Shown: positions 20,364 to 32,640 of the stretch, piece by piece | Layout of the letters: each line of letters opens with the position of its first letter | Numbering within the stretch: position 1 is the first letter of the stretch | Source: Adenanthera pavonina | Lineage: Eukaryota > Streptophyta > Magnoliopsida > Fabales > Fabaceae | Length of the DNA stretch: 64,000 bases | Assembly: GCA_026686845.1 (NCBI GenBank) | Contig: JAIVEN010000008.1 | Coordinates: 19,188,501-19,252,500, forward strand | Direction: 5' to 3' | Position numbers and translations under genes: made by a program | The notes under the pieces: model-generated | Told to the model about the DNA's origin: nothing | What the model saw: the letters and a program-made list of their open reading frames with translations, nothing else | The model's database searches: none

Positions 20364-23300
20364 GAGGTATTTTAGAATACCTCATTTCACTCTAGAACCT
20401 CTCTCCTCTCCTCTTACCAGCTTTCGAACTTGGTACCTGACGATAATATCACTATAAGACTTGCCCTGCGGACCATATTATCCGACAACTAACGAATGTT
20501 CCATTAATTGCATAAGTGGCTGATGCAAGGCCAATCAACATTTTATCTTACTCAGTTTCAGTGGGTCAGGAATGGCTCAGGTCCATAACGGCCTATTATA
20601 TTATAACACACCTTACTTCTCCTTCCTTTTATAAAATTTAATTAAATACTCTTTATTTAAATTCTTAAAAATTCAACCATGCTTCAACCCACTCACTAGC
20701 GTTTAAACTCGGTGGCTCAAGTTAATGTTGATGTTCGAATTAAGGCCCTGTTTGATATATGGTAAAGTTACTATACATTATCCTAAGGAAAAAAACAAAA
20801 GTTTACCATACATGATAAAAAGATGAATGATTCCATGATTTGATATGAGGGAAAGGAAAAAATGTGGGATTTTTGCACGATTTCTAATTCACAAATAACT
20901 TTTTTTAGATAGATAGACAGAAAGTTGCTGTACATTTTAAAATCAATGTGAAAAGGTAAAAAATGCCGTTGTAAGATTTTTTTATGATTAAAAAATCACG
21001 AGTAATTTAAATTTTTTCATTTTAAATTACTTATAATCATTCTTTTTTGTATCTATTCACCAATTATTACTAAGTAAAATATTATATTTTCATTCCTATG
21101 CATAACCAAACATATTTTTTCATACATATTTTCATTCCATTCCTATTTTCATCTCTATTTCATTAAACAGCATTTCCATTGGGGCCTGATTTTGCAGTTT
21201 CTGAATCATGGATGATTCAAACACATGACATACAAAGTTGACCAAGATGCTCTGGATCCCCCAGCCATTGCCAGCAATTTCATATTTGTAATGCCATTTT
21301 CCATCTTCTTTATCATTAAGAACCCGCTCCCTAAGGTCACACAACCTACTATAAGACTCAGATCGGGAGAGGAAGCCATGGGGATGATCCTCACAGAACT
21401 TAACAGAAATCAAGTGTGCATTACATTACAGGGAAGGGAAGCCATATATAGACCAAGTTACACTTGATCAGCCGCATAGGGATGCTTTTCCAAAAATTTT
21501 GAAACCTGGGGACTAATGAACTAACATTTGAAAACTATAGGGATGAGTTTCAAAAATTTTAAACCGCAGGGACTGATTCCAAAATTGCCCTAAATTATAT
21601 AGGGGTTAATTAAAATATTAAATCTCCCTACTTTTAATCACATAAAAAAAAAAAAGGAATACATGAGCGGCCCCAAAAAGGGACATAGCCAGAGAATAAA
21701 AGATTAATAAAACAGACTAACTATGCAGTGCCATTTGGGCTATAAGCTTAATAAGAAAAAATAGTTTGTTCCTAGACTCTGGTACATCATATACTCCAAG
21801 TGTTATTATTATACCAGAAAAGGAAGGAATCTAAAATTTTTCCCCATCAAAATTGTCACTAGCAATGCCCATTTCAGAATATCATACAATTGTTGAGTCA
21901 AAAATATCCTAGAATTTAAACTTCTTCCAGAAAAAAAGTGCTTTTAACATTTGTTTTAGGAGAAACTGAACGGATTTCTTTTTAATTTTTACTAAAATTA
22001 TATAAATTTATATCTATTTTTAAAATATGCATAAATAATTAATATCAATAAAACAATATAAAATATAAAATTGATAGCAAATCATATTATTTATAAGTTA
22101 TGAGTATTGAGTAGTAAGATTAATCCATCAAGTTCTGTGCAATGCATGAAGATCCACCTAGTTTCTTTTAAAACAAATAAAAAAGGCATATCATATTTTG
22201 GTTTAATTTCAATTTTTTTTTTTAATAAAATATCTTCATTCACCTAATTAAGTAGTATGAATAAATATTTTTCCGTTAAATTTATTGACAATAAAATATA
22301 ATATTTTTTATTTTCATGTATCATATTCATATCTGAAAAATAAATATCATATTCATATCTGAAAAATAAATGTTTTAGTTATAGACATTCAGATATAATA
22401 AATGTTTCCTTCTTAAGAGAATGTGGAGTATTTTATTCCAAAATTTAAAAATTATATATAACAATTTTTGTAACTTTTAAGCTTCAACAAACTTGAAGAG
22501 TGATTCATATAATCAAAATTAACAAATGAAAAGAGGGATATTTTCAATTGTTCTTGAAACATATTTGAATTTGAGAATAACATTATTGACTGTGATACTA
22601 AGAGTGATTAACCGAACCAAACCTTGTAGGACATAGGTATATTACTACAAATATCAATACATGTATGTATTCGGTGCCTGTGGAAAAATTCTTAATTAGG
22701 GTTATTAGATGTGCTAATTCCATAAAATAGTTAACAATTATGCATGAAATAATATTTATATATGGGACAAATTTTGATCCTTGAATTAGGAGAGGAAAAG
22801 AGAGGTATTTTAGAATACCTCATTCACATATTTGCTTCCTCTTCTTCTTCTACTCCATACCAGCACACTTGAACTCATAACCCGAAAGATTTAATCTTTA
22901 AGGGCTCACACTGAGACCAAATATGCTAGTGCTTCCTAGTGTCTCCTTTTATTTATTTTACTAAATTTTCAGTGCAAGTCCGTTTTCAGAAATATGGTTT
23001 TGGGGCCTGAAAAGGAGGACAACTGGGCTCAATAACGGCCTTATCCAAAGGTGACACTGTGCCACAATATGTTTTTGTATTTAGTTCCTGAAAAACGATG
23101 TATGTTTGTGATGAACACATAATTCTTTATATATCGAGTTATTATTACAGGATTAATTAATAGAAGAAAAAACAAACGGTTCCTATATGGAACTTACTTT
23201 TTTTTTTGTTTGGTTTGTGAACATTCTTGTCCACAACCCAGCCATTTGAGCTCTAGCATTTAGTTAGAAGATGCCGGGGCATGCAAGCTGTAATTTGCCC

Positions 23301-23591
23301 TTTAGAGTAGTATTATTAAAGGAGTTTTACTTTTTCAAGTATTTAGAAAACTACTTTATAAAAAGTTCGTGTTTAAAAAATGTAAAAGCTATCAGATGCA
23401 TGTGTGATATATTAATGTAAAGATATTGTTGGTTTTATGCGTTTTATTTTAAAAATTGCATATAAATTTAAAAATACAATTGAGGTTTTTTTTTTCTAAA
23501 TCAAAAAGAAGAATCCATATATTATGTAAAGAAGAGATCATTTACATGATAGGACAAAAAATTGGCAAAGAGAGGTATTTTGCAATACCTC
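20364..23591. repeat. Repeat block, copy B
   Basis: It begins with an exact GAGGTATTTTAGAATACCTC (20364-20383), has another exact copy at 22802-22821 and ends with a one-mismatch-pair form at 23572-23591. The left part (20440-20790) matches both flanks of the fold-back insertion in copy A and therefore represents the empty site. The right part (22270-23600) matches 14090-15410. Between them (20790-22270) lies sequence absent from copy A, which includes a protein-like fragment and a MITE-like start, GGCCCTGTTTGATATATGG. Confidence 0.7.
21132..21446 (-). pseudogene. Unrecognised protein-coding fragment
   Basis: One open minus-strand frame of about 95 codons reads HLISVKFCEDHPHGFLSRSE, YSRLCDLRERVLNDKEDGKW and HYKYEIAGNGWGIQSILVNF before a stop at 21132. 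It has balanced composition, unlike the surrounding AT-rich DNA, and looks like a genuine exon of a soluble protein. I cannot name the family. It lies only in copy B, in the segment missing from copy A, and so was probably carried in by an insertion or is a host exon left behind. The overlapping frames on both strands are shadows. Confidence 0.45.
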
Positions 23592-25190
23592 TATTTTTTT
23601 TTTTTTGGAATCGTTCTATTTGAAATGAAGTGTTATGTGGAGTTTGGAGGAAAGTAGGCACCAGCACTCGAGCCTATGCCATTATAACTGCAAGTTTGGT
23701 GACCATTAAACCATAATGGCAAGGAAGCGCGTGGGATCGTTTTGCAAATATAATACTATATGATCATATAATGGAGAATGTGTTGTTCTCTATCCAATCA
23801 ATGAGAATGTGGGAAACCTATCTTCCCTCCAATTTTAAATTTATAAGTTGCTAAAAGGAGAGTTTTCTTACTTTAAAATATAAGTCATGTTTTGATTATT
23901 AAATAAATTTTTTCTAAAATTTTCCTCAATAAGTATGTTGAAGAAAATACAATTTATGATTGAAAATGTATAATATTTAGTTAGGGGTAAATTTGGATAA
24001 TAAATGAAATTTGAAACAAATTTTAATGAGCTCAACAACATTTTTTAATATGTCTGAGATATATAGTTAAAAGTGACTTATATTTGAAACAAAAAAAATA
24101 ATAAAAAGCTATAATAAGTCAATGATTTAGAAATGGTGTTTTGATATAATGCATTTGGCTTATCTCATGTTTTATTTCTTATCTTATTAATTGATTAGTT
24201 TTTGCTTTCCATAGATTTGAATTTCAATTTTAGTTGAATATATATTGCAATTTACAATGAAATTGCGGGTTCTCCATGGTGAAAAATAACCCTATTGTAC
24301 TGTCAAAATCTAGTTGCCCATAAAATGAGGTGTGTTACATTTTACTTAAGGAATCAATATCTATTCATCTTAGATTCTATTGAAATACATTTGGAAGCCA
24401 ATATTGGCCAAAATTAAATCTCAACCAAAAACCTGTACGGGTTATTATATCTTTGGTAACCTTTGATTTTTTACTAAATTTTAAAAATTTATAACTAATT
24501 TAAAATAATCATTTTGAAGTGGTTTAAATTTATACTTAACGCTCTTGAAGTCCTCTATAAGAAAAAAATATTTAACTGGAAATTCATCAAACCAAAAACT
24601 ACAATTTATTTGCCCAATTCCATTGTTAATTTGGTCAACAAATTTTCCATATTTTGATATTTTTCTTGCAAATTTCATAACTCAAGCTACATTTAACCAA
24701 ATAAGGTCAATTTTTTCTTAAATAAAAGGTTAGGGCTTCCTCTTCATAATAACATTAATTATTCATCATAATTCATTATTCTTCCTAAGTAATTTTCTTT
24801 ACTAAGCCTTAAGGACATACTAATTGCCTTTTCTCTTCTACACTTAGTAAGAATAAAATAATTGCCATAAATCAATAAACCAACTCATGGATCACTCTAA
24901 AACATACTTTCATATATTGCTATTGATGTCAAATACATTATACAACATGTCATCATCAATAACTTAAAATATATAATTTTCTAACCTATTTCCAAAATAG
25001 CATCATAATAATAATTCTAGTTCTTGCTCCAACTCATTTCATTTTTCCTTTTTATAGCTTTAACTTATTCATGGTTAGAGATTATCTGAAGTAAAATTTG
25101 AGCAAATCTCAATAGCATCATTATCACAATTTAACATAATATTATTTAAGTAATTGACATAAAAATAAAATTTCATAGAGTTGTCATAAC
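23592..25190. other. AT-rich stretch with a small inverted repeat
   Basis: No coding region is supported; the 65-codon frame near 24.5 kb has composition no different from its AT-rich surroundings. A MITE-like inverted pair, TTTAAAATATAAGTCA (23872) and TGACTTATATTTGAAA (24074), brackets about 220 bp and resembles the AAATATAAGTC ends common in small plant MITEs. No duplication could be fixed. Confidence 0.4.
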
Positions 25191-25194
25191 TAGG

Positions 25195-26735
25195 GGTGAA
25201 CATTCGATCTATGTGGTTTCGGTTCGGTTGGAAACCGAATTAACTGAATACCGAATTAGTACATATTAAAAGGTAAGTGGAAGTGAGGAATCCAGCTAAA
25301 CTGAAATATTTTGGTTTGGTTCAGTTCGGCTTATTTGGTTTTGGGCCTCTAGTGGGCCTTTGCGGAAAAAAAAAAGGAGTCAATTTAATTCAATCTAATC
25401 CACTATTTAAATATATTTACTAAAACTTTAAACTCTTAGCCAGTTAGCCATCCAATCTCCCCAAAGAAAAAACTAATTGAATTATTTTTCCTGTCATAAG
25501 TTAGTCATGCAATTCAATAAAACAAAACCAACATCAATGCTCTTTGCCTCAGGTTAATGACAATACTCAATCACTCAACAAAGATGGGAGGCAGATTTTC
25601 AACAGGCAAAGCAAACTGCTACCAAACTACATGCTTTGAAAAAGAAAGAATAAACCAATTAAATTGATGTAATATAACAACTAATATCAGGCACTCAATC
25701 TTCTCTCATCCACTTTTCATGAACGCCACAAATCTAACACAAAGTGGATGAACCAAATATTTGTTAATACAATACTATTGCTCCAAAAAAAAGATAATAC
25801 AATACAAACAACATAAATAAGCTTTCATAGGACATGGATTTGGGATAATCTAAACAAATACAGATTATCCAAATCTTCAAAGCCGAAGGGTAAGTTCAAA
25901 AACATCTCAGTGAATCCAACCCACTCAAATTAGGGAATGGATTCGAGGATGATTAGAACCAAAAACCAACAATCTTGGGGGAAAAAAGAAAAAAACAAAA
26001 AAAAGCATAAAGCACAGTCCTGGTCTCATTTACAGATCTGGACGCTACATTATATATTCCCAGGCGAAGAAAAGGCAAGTGGAAGTGAGGAATCAAACCG
26101 TGGCCTTCTGAAGGAGAGGGGTGAAAGCGAGGGCGATTTCCTTGCAAGAATCAGGAGTGAAGAACGAAGTTTGAGCCGAGTTACGGAACGGAACAAGAGT
26201 GAAAGACTGAAAACATAGTAGAGGAGAGGAGTGGACAGCAAAGAGGCTGAGTTTGTTACTGAGAATTTCTATCCGTAGTACTTCATCAGAGCCTCTCAGA
26301 CTTTGGGAGTGGGAGGGAGAAACGCAATGCAAGGAAAGGCTGAAGGGGGATTTAGGGTTTCAACTTCACTCTTATAGTTTGCTTTGCCAATTTCAATTTG
26401 GGACAGTGCATAGTGGACACGCTCACATGGACAGACAAACACGATGGGGGATTAAGCATTAAAGTGTAAGTGGGACTTAAATTAATAGGCTTCAGAATTG
26501 GGTCAAATTAGTTAATGGGCTCGGCTATGATGCATGAAGGAGGAGGAAGGCTTAAATTACTTAATTTTAATGCTTAAAAAAAGTAGAAAAAAAAAGAAAA
26601 AAATATATAGATATATATATATATATATTGAAGTCTATTCGTTTTTTGCACCTACAACATAACCGAACTGATATTACCGAATTTAACTAAAAAAATAACT
26701 GATCATAAACTGAAAATTGAAAAAACCGAACAAAA
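25195..26735. mobile_element. Non-coding element with GGTTCGGTT/AACCGAA ends
   Basis: The left end reads AGGGGTGAACATTCG and then GGTTTCGGTTCGGTTGG and AACCGAATTAACTGAATACC. The right end (26650-26735) carries the same motifs reversed, AACCGAACTGATATTACCG and AAAAAACCGAAC. Such paired CGGTT arrays mark a family of non-autonomous plant elements. Inside, a 26 bp word, AAAAGG(T/C)AAGTGGAAGTGAGG, occurs twice (25269 and 26072). The stretch 25930-26440 is GC-richer; read on the minus strand it is CT-rich and resembles a 5' leader of a transcribed gene. No protein is recognised. Class is uncertain. Confidence 0.4.
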
Positions 26736-27630
26736 AAAGCCTTGCATGCATTGAAAGCAAAAGCGTATTGGTAAATTCCATAGTTCGGAAAAGAAGCATT
26801 GGAAAGAACACGGATGAATTATTGGGGGTTTGATACTTGATATGCGTCCGAATTCCAGGCTTCTCCCAAGTTTATGGATGTACCAAATTCCATAATTTGG
26901 TCTATTTGAGAAATTGGCAGACCGAGGAATTTAGGGTTGTTTGGAGTAATATACATATATTCATATGTTTATAACATTACAAATATAGCATACATAATAT
27001 TATTATAAGTATGAATTTTTCTAAAAATTACTCATAAATTTATATTCATTAAGTCTCGAGGAGAATATAATTATTTTGATATTGATTTTATTTTGAGAAA
27101 TTTTTTATTACAATAACTAAAATCAGTATAACCACAATTAATTTTATATTCATAGAATACCACATTTCTTCTTAAAATGTAAAATTAAATACTCTATACT
27201 ATTCAGCCATTATAAATTTTGCATTTATTATAATTTTCAAATATCTAAAGTTTTAAAAATTACATTATCTACAAATAAGTGTAGAATGAATATGTAAATA
27301 ATAAAAGTATGTAAGTGAAAAATAAATATTTTATTTAGTGATAGCTTGTGTGTGATGTTAGCTGCAAGAGACTGAAAGTAAGAGGAAGCAATGTTAAGAT
27401 TTGGGAGAAAGAATGGAGATGAAAAGAAGATATATGAAGAGGATAGATAAGAAAAAGAAAAAGAAAAATAAGAACCAAACTTAAAAATAAAAGGTCAAGA
27501 CTGAATTAAAAAAAAAGGTAAAAAACTAACTTTTGGAGAATTGTAATGTGTTTATCTAATTAATATAATAGAGTTATAATTGATTAAATTTAATATATAT
27601 ATATATATGGTGTATATAATGAATATGTAG
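26736..27630. other. AT-rich stretch, nothing recognised
   Basis: Long A and T runs, with TA repeats near 27590-27608. A purine-rich stretch (GAAAGTAAGAGGAAG...) runs from about 27370 to 27470. No gene signal is seen. Confidence 0.5.
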
Positions 27631-27637
27631 AAATAAA

Positions 27638-27826
27638 ATGAAAAGTAAAGTTTCATTAAAAATGATATTATTAAGCATCACATTTTTTTATTTTTTTTTA
27701 ATGTTGATGAAACCATCACATGTTTTGTGTGTGACTGTTTGTGGTGGTACTTCTAATACATCATTAGCGCCCAGTCGCCCACCACCAACGTACGGTTGCA
27801 TCTATACGTCTCTTGAAAAAAATTGA
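27638..27826 (+). CDS. Possible small secreted peptide, 62 aa
   Basis: An ATG-started frame with a basic start (MKSKVSLK), then a hydrophobic run, MILLSITFFYFFLMLM (residues 9-24), and a short polar tail with three cysteines and a proline cluster (CVTVCGG, then APSRPPPTYGC). The layout of signal peptide plus short Cys/Pro-containing tail fits plant secreted peptides. The tail (27715-27815) is clearly GC-richer than its surroundings. A TATATAA lies at about 27612. Against it: the hydrophobic part comes from a T-rich run, and no known family is recognised. It may be a chance frame. Confidence 0.25.
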   Translation: MKSKVSLKMILLSITFFYFFLMLMKPSHVLCVTVCGGTSNTSLAPSRPPPTYGCIYTSLEKN

Positions 27827-29262
27827 AATATCTAGAAAAAATTGAAAATCAATTCAGATATTGACGATGGATATTTTGATTATTTTATGGTTAGTTGTTT
27901 ATTTGCATTTAGATGGTTATGTACTTTTGTTACCCCTAGTCTTTACTATATATAGAATCATTTTACACCCTAGTTTTTATTATAAATCAATATTTTAAAA
28001 ATTGAATCTAGCGCATTGAACTAAAAATATTATTAGGTTAAGCTTTTTATGGTTTAATCGATTAATTGAACTAGTAACGTAATATTTAAATAAAAATAAT
28101 ATTATATATATAATATATATATATAAATAAAATATATATTAAATTATTAAAAAATAAATTTAAGTAGTTCAAATTCATAATGTTAAATCATTGAAAGTAA
28201 TATTAAAACATTTCAACATAATAACATTACATGACCATAATATTATAAAATGACTACATAATATAATAAAATGTTTCATTTTTGTAATTAGTAATTTTAA
28301 AATAGAAATGGAAATAGTATTTTTACTCTATAATAATTTTTATAATTAATAATTTTGGTAAAAAAATTAAATTTAGGTTAAATTTTACATAATTTAAAGA
28401 ACCGTTAGGTTCTTTAAAAACTGCTCTGGTTCCTGACTTAGTTTCAGTTTCTAACTTAAAAGTCAATTCAAAGTTATTCGACCTCTAAAATGGTCTAAAA
28501 CTGAAATATAAGCCGTCGTTGTTTGCGGGTAATAGACTGACCGGTCCAAATGTATAGTCCTATCCTATTATCAAAACATTGCTATAGATTAAAATAAGAA
28601 ACTGAAATTAGTTAACAAATTTAATTTCTTTTTCAAATGTCACAATTATTTTGAAAGCTAGCTTATTAAATTTGATTAGAAAAAAGTGAATTAGACAATT
28701 TTATTTAATGCTCATGAGTATAAAAGAGTGGGTAAACTCTATCTCCTAAAACATTTTAAGAAAAAACAAATAGGGACATTTTAAATAATACATAATAAAT
28801 ATTATATTACATTTTAATAAGAGTCTTATATTCATGTGGTTTCTAAATGAAAGAGATTCTATATTTAAGATTAGAAGAAGATATATATATATATATAGTT
28901 ATTAATAAAGTAATCTTTTATAGGAACGTTAATAATGCTATTATTTGTTTATTACCTTTTTTTAATGCTTGAAAATAACTCTAAATGATGTTTGGAAAAT
29001 GACACTGAAGGCCTTGAATTCAAGAAATAATTGAAGAACCGTTGTCCCTTGCTAAAGAAAGTATTCTGTTCGGACAAAAATGCTCGGGAATAAAATTAAA
29101 AAAAAAATTCTCTCATCCTAATTGTAATATCCCTTTTAAAAGTTGTTATGATCCTAAATATATGGTATTTTATAAAATGTGTGAGCTATTTTTTAAATTT
29201 TCTTCCAAATATACCCTTCATAATTATTGTTTTAGAAGCAGAGTTTGTAACCTTTTCTTTTA
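27827..29262. other. AT-rich stretch, nothing recognised
   Basis: No supported gene. TA repeats occur at about 28102-28138 and 28882-28900. Short reading frames near 29.04-29.37 kb run into the MITE and have AT-driven composition. Confidence 0.5.
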
Positions 29263-29432
29263 GGGGAAATCACATTTTGGGACCAAGATCTCAAATTAAT
29301 TACAAAACAGATTTTTTTACTACTTGTTTTTCCAATTTTGCAACTCAGTCTCCCATTTGTACCACTGGATTTTAGTTAAAAATCCTCATTTATGATTAAT
29401 TGGAGATCTTGGTCCCAAAATGTGATTTTCCC
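29263..29432. mobile_element. MITE, 170 bp, 30-bp TIRs, 9-bp TSD
   Basis: Terminal inverted repeats of 30 bp (GGGGAAATCACATTTTGGGA at the left, one mismatch at the right) are flanked by a perfect nine-base duplication, TTTCTTTTA (29254-29262 and 29433-29441). Nine-base duplications point to the Mutator superfamily. No coding capacity. The near-perfect ends suggest a young insertion. Confidence 0.88.
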
Positions 29433-30217
29433 TTTCTTTTATGTGTAGAAAAGGAGAGCCACTTTTGATGGCTCCAACTAGGGATAATTTTGAAATATTT
29501 TAATTTTTTTTAGGAAAATTAAGATATCAACTAATTTTAACCATATTTTTTAATTTATATGATTCAGATAAAAAAAATTACAATTCACCTTTCACAATTT
29601 ACAGATTATTATTTATAGCTAATTAATCCTATGGAATTAACAATTCAATTTCACATGACATATAACTATTAATATTGGGATAATTTGCAACTTAATTTAC
29701 AAGTTTATCTACATGACTTACAACTAAGCTTAGAGAATCTACATGTGCATTGTCCATAATTTGGGGTTATGTATTCTTTTCCTCAATGGGCATTTTCGTC
29801 CAATAAAAAATTCATCTAAAGACTAAGGGCCTTGAATGTCTTTTCTTGAGTATTGGGTCTTGATTCTTAATATGTTTCTACTGAGAACCTTGAGCGTTAT
29901 TTTCCCATGATATTTTTTGGAGGCCGTCTTTTTTTCTCCCCTAAAGCAAAGAAAGGAAAATCCCAAAATTACATAGGCGTTAAGACCTCAAAGTATCTTG
30001 CATAGTTAAATCTCTAATAAACTCAGTAATATTTAAAAAAAATTAATGACAATGAATCTATATGTGGCTTCGCATGCTAATCTATTAGCAATCATATTTC
30101 ATAGAAAACTTAAAAGTTTGTCTAAAAAAATTTACAAATGATATCCTTTAGAGGCTTAAAAAAAAATCTCCTCTTAGAGGTTTAGAACACCTTAGAGGCT
30201 TAAAAAAATCTCTCCTT
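29433..30217. other. AT-rich stretch, nothing recognised
   Basis: No coding signal. A small direct repeat, CCTTTAGAGGCTTAAAAAAA-like, occurs at about 30140 and 30190. Confidence 0.5.
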
Positions 30218-30543
30218 CGGGCTTGTTTGACAATGATTTTGGAAACAATTTTTTTGTTTTTAAAAATAGAAAATTTAGAATATGTTTAAGGTGTTTTTTA
30301 GTTTTTATTTTGAAAAAGGTGTTTTTTAATTTTTATTTTAAAAAATAAAAAAAAAGATGAAAAATACATATTTTATTGATGATAAAGTTATAAATTTTTA
30401 ATAACTCATTTAATACTTACTAATTATGATTTTGGTAATAATTATTTAAATAGATTTTTTTATTTTTACAAATTATTCTAAAAAATAGTTTTATAAAATT
30501 ATTTTAAGAATAATAAAATAAAAAATATGGTCAAACACGCCCG
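30218..30543. mobile_element. MITE-like element, 326 bp
   Basis: The ends are inverted: CGGGCTTGTTTGACAAT at the left and ATGGTCAAACACGCCCG at the right, with a low-complexity AT core. This end motif is common in plant hAT or Mutator MITEs. The flanks AATCTCTCC and AACTCTCCC are similar but not identical, so the duplication length is unresolved. Confidence 0.6.
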
Positions 30544-30588
30544 AACTCTCCCAATGCTCTAATTTTTGTGACCATCACTCAATGCTGC

Positions 30589-30647
30589 AATCAAAACGTC
30601 CTCGTACAAGTTGTGATCGAATCAAAACGTCCTCGTACAAGTTGTGA
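30589..30647. repeat. Tandem duplication, 31-bp period
   Basis: AATCAAAACGTCCTCGTACA and eight more bases occur twice without mismatch (30589-30616 and 30620-30647), spaced by TCG. Each copy holds ACGTCC, and a further GGGACGTCGTG lies just after. The tract stands out in AT-rich DNA. Confidence 0.85.
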
Positions 30648-32277
30648 AATTTTAAATTTGGCTGAGTGGTCGCTTTTGGATGGGGACGTCGTGTGCCCCC
30701 ATCCCCTCCTCCTCATGACGATTCTATTGTCACGGGAAATTAATTTTTTTTTAAATTAATAGATGATAAAATATGTTTTTAGGATTATGCATTTAGTACT
30801 TCGTGTCGTTTTTATTTTCTTAATGTAATCTTTTTGTTGCTGTATGACTGTAGTATGATTGCAAGGATCCATTTTCTACTTCTCAATATTAAAAGAATAA
30901 AAACTACATAAATACATATCTGTATAATATTGAAAAATATATTTTTCATGTATATTTTTTAATTTAAAAATAATAAAAAATTAGTTTCCTTGCCACGGTC
31001 ACCCCCACCCGGGCCGTGTTTGTACGTACGATGTCTTTATGTATTGAATGAAATTTAAAAAATAGTTGTATAATTTATAGTTTATGAATTTTGCATCAAT
31101 GTTATAACACACTTTGTATTCCAATTACTCCCCTGATAATTGAGGATCTTGATTCAAGTATATATATCTATATATCTATTTTCTTTTTGGCCAGATGATT
31201 CAAGTATATGACCATATGAAAGCAAAACAAATTATATATATATTTCGTTTCATTATACAAAATGGGAGAATTATGAAAGACCTTGACAAGGCAATATTTA
31301 TTATAAAGGATAAGCCCCGTTAGTATTATAATAAACATTTTTTCATTTGAAAAATAAAAGAGGGAAAAGTTAGGCGTTAAAAATTCGGTTATCAATAATA
31401 TGATGGATAGGGGAGAAGGGCATCATCACCGATTGGCTGAGCAAATTCCCCTTTGTTAAGATATTTCTGAAGATATTTTTGAAAAGCTAGCTACTCTTCG
31501 AAGATCTCTTTTGATTTTCATCTGAAAAAACGTTTATATGAGTCTTTTTTTTTTTAACCCTCTATTGTCTTTGTTAAGATCAAAGAAAGGTGGAGCCTTT
31601 GGAGCAAAATCTCATACACAAAATTAAAATGGGGCTAAAATCTGAATGCAAGTTCAAATTTTTTACCAAAAATATGATTCTATCAAAAAGGGAAGAAAAT
31701 TTATGAGCACAGAACGTGCGATTCTATCAAAAAAGACAAAAAGAACTACGTTGCAATTGAATAATTGTTTGTGTGAGAAGCTATAAATATACATGTTTTG
31801 ATTGATTTGATGATATTGATTGAGTGCTTCCGACATGATTGTTGAAGATTTACTTTATGAGGACAGAAATGGGCGCGATTCTATAGGTTAGGTTAGGACT
31901 ACCTTAGTTTTCCTTTAGATTTTTTCTAATATTTAATTTATTTTTTTATATAAACAGAGTATAAATATATTTTTTGAGATTATATAAAATCCATTTTTTC
32001 TTGCAAGAAGAAAATTCATATTATATTTATTTTTTTATGCCGCTGCATTAAATACTCATTGGGAGAATTTTGATACCCTTATACGATTTTATCCAACTCA
32101 ACATAGATTAATCAAAGTTCAATATGGTTATAAAATAAGGGGTGGTTTGAATATTAAAAAAAAAAGAATCCATGCTTTAAATCTTATAGTTTCTATGTCA
32201 AAAGAAAAAAAATCTTATAGTCAATTTCTTTCTTTTAGAAAGGATATAATAATTAAATAGATGTTCGCCCACCATCC
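30648..32277. other. AT-rich stretch with small GC-richer patches
   Basis: No gene is recognised. GC-richer patches occur at 30660-30730 and 30990-31030 (CACCCCCACCCGGGCCG). A repeated phrase, GATTCTATCAAAAA, lies at about 31675 and 31718. TA runs occur around 31159 and 31233. Confidence 0.45.
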
Positions 32278-32415
32278 ATGATGAGGAGCTCATTAATCAG
32301 CCTATTCCTTGCCGAGCCCACTAAATTCTCATCCACTCATAGGACGTTGCCAAACGATTTTGAGTTTGTCAAGGTCCAAGATAGCACCTTCATGGATGAG
32401 CCCATTATCAAGTAA
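32278..32415 (+). other. Short coding-like frame, 45 codons, possible exon
   Basis: An ATG-started frame reads MMRSSLISLFLAEPTKFSST, HRTLPNDFEFVKVQDSTFMD and EPIIK, then stop. Its composition is balanced and unlike the AT-rich flanks. AA followed by GTAAGA at its end (32411) would serve as a splice donor, and an acceptor-like TTTCTTTTAG lies upstream (32230-32239). It may be an exon scrap of a host gene rather than a peptide gene. The family is not recognised. Confidence 0.3.
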
Positions 32416-32640
32416 GACAAGCTTAGGCGTTAGATGATATCTTACTAACTTATATTGATGTGAATAGAAGGAGATATCCTATGTTTGAATGGGAGAAAAG
32501 TAAGGGAAAATTAAGAATACTAGAGGAAAAAAAAATATTTTTCCATTCAGATAATAAGAGAAAATATGGATGAAAGAAATGAAAGAGAAGTGGTAGAGAA
32601 AAAAAAAAGCTGACAAATTTTCCAAAATTGCCTTTACAGA

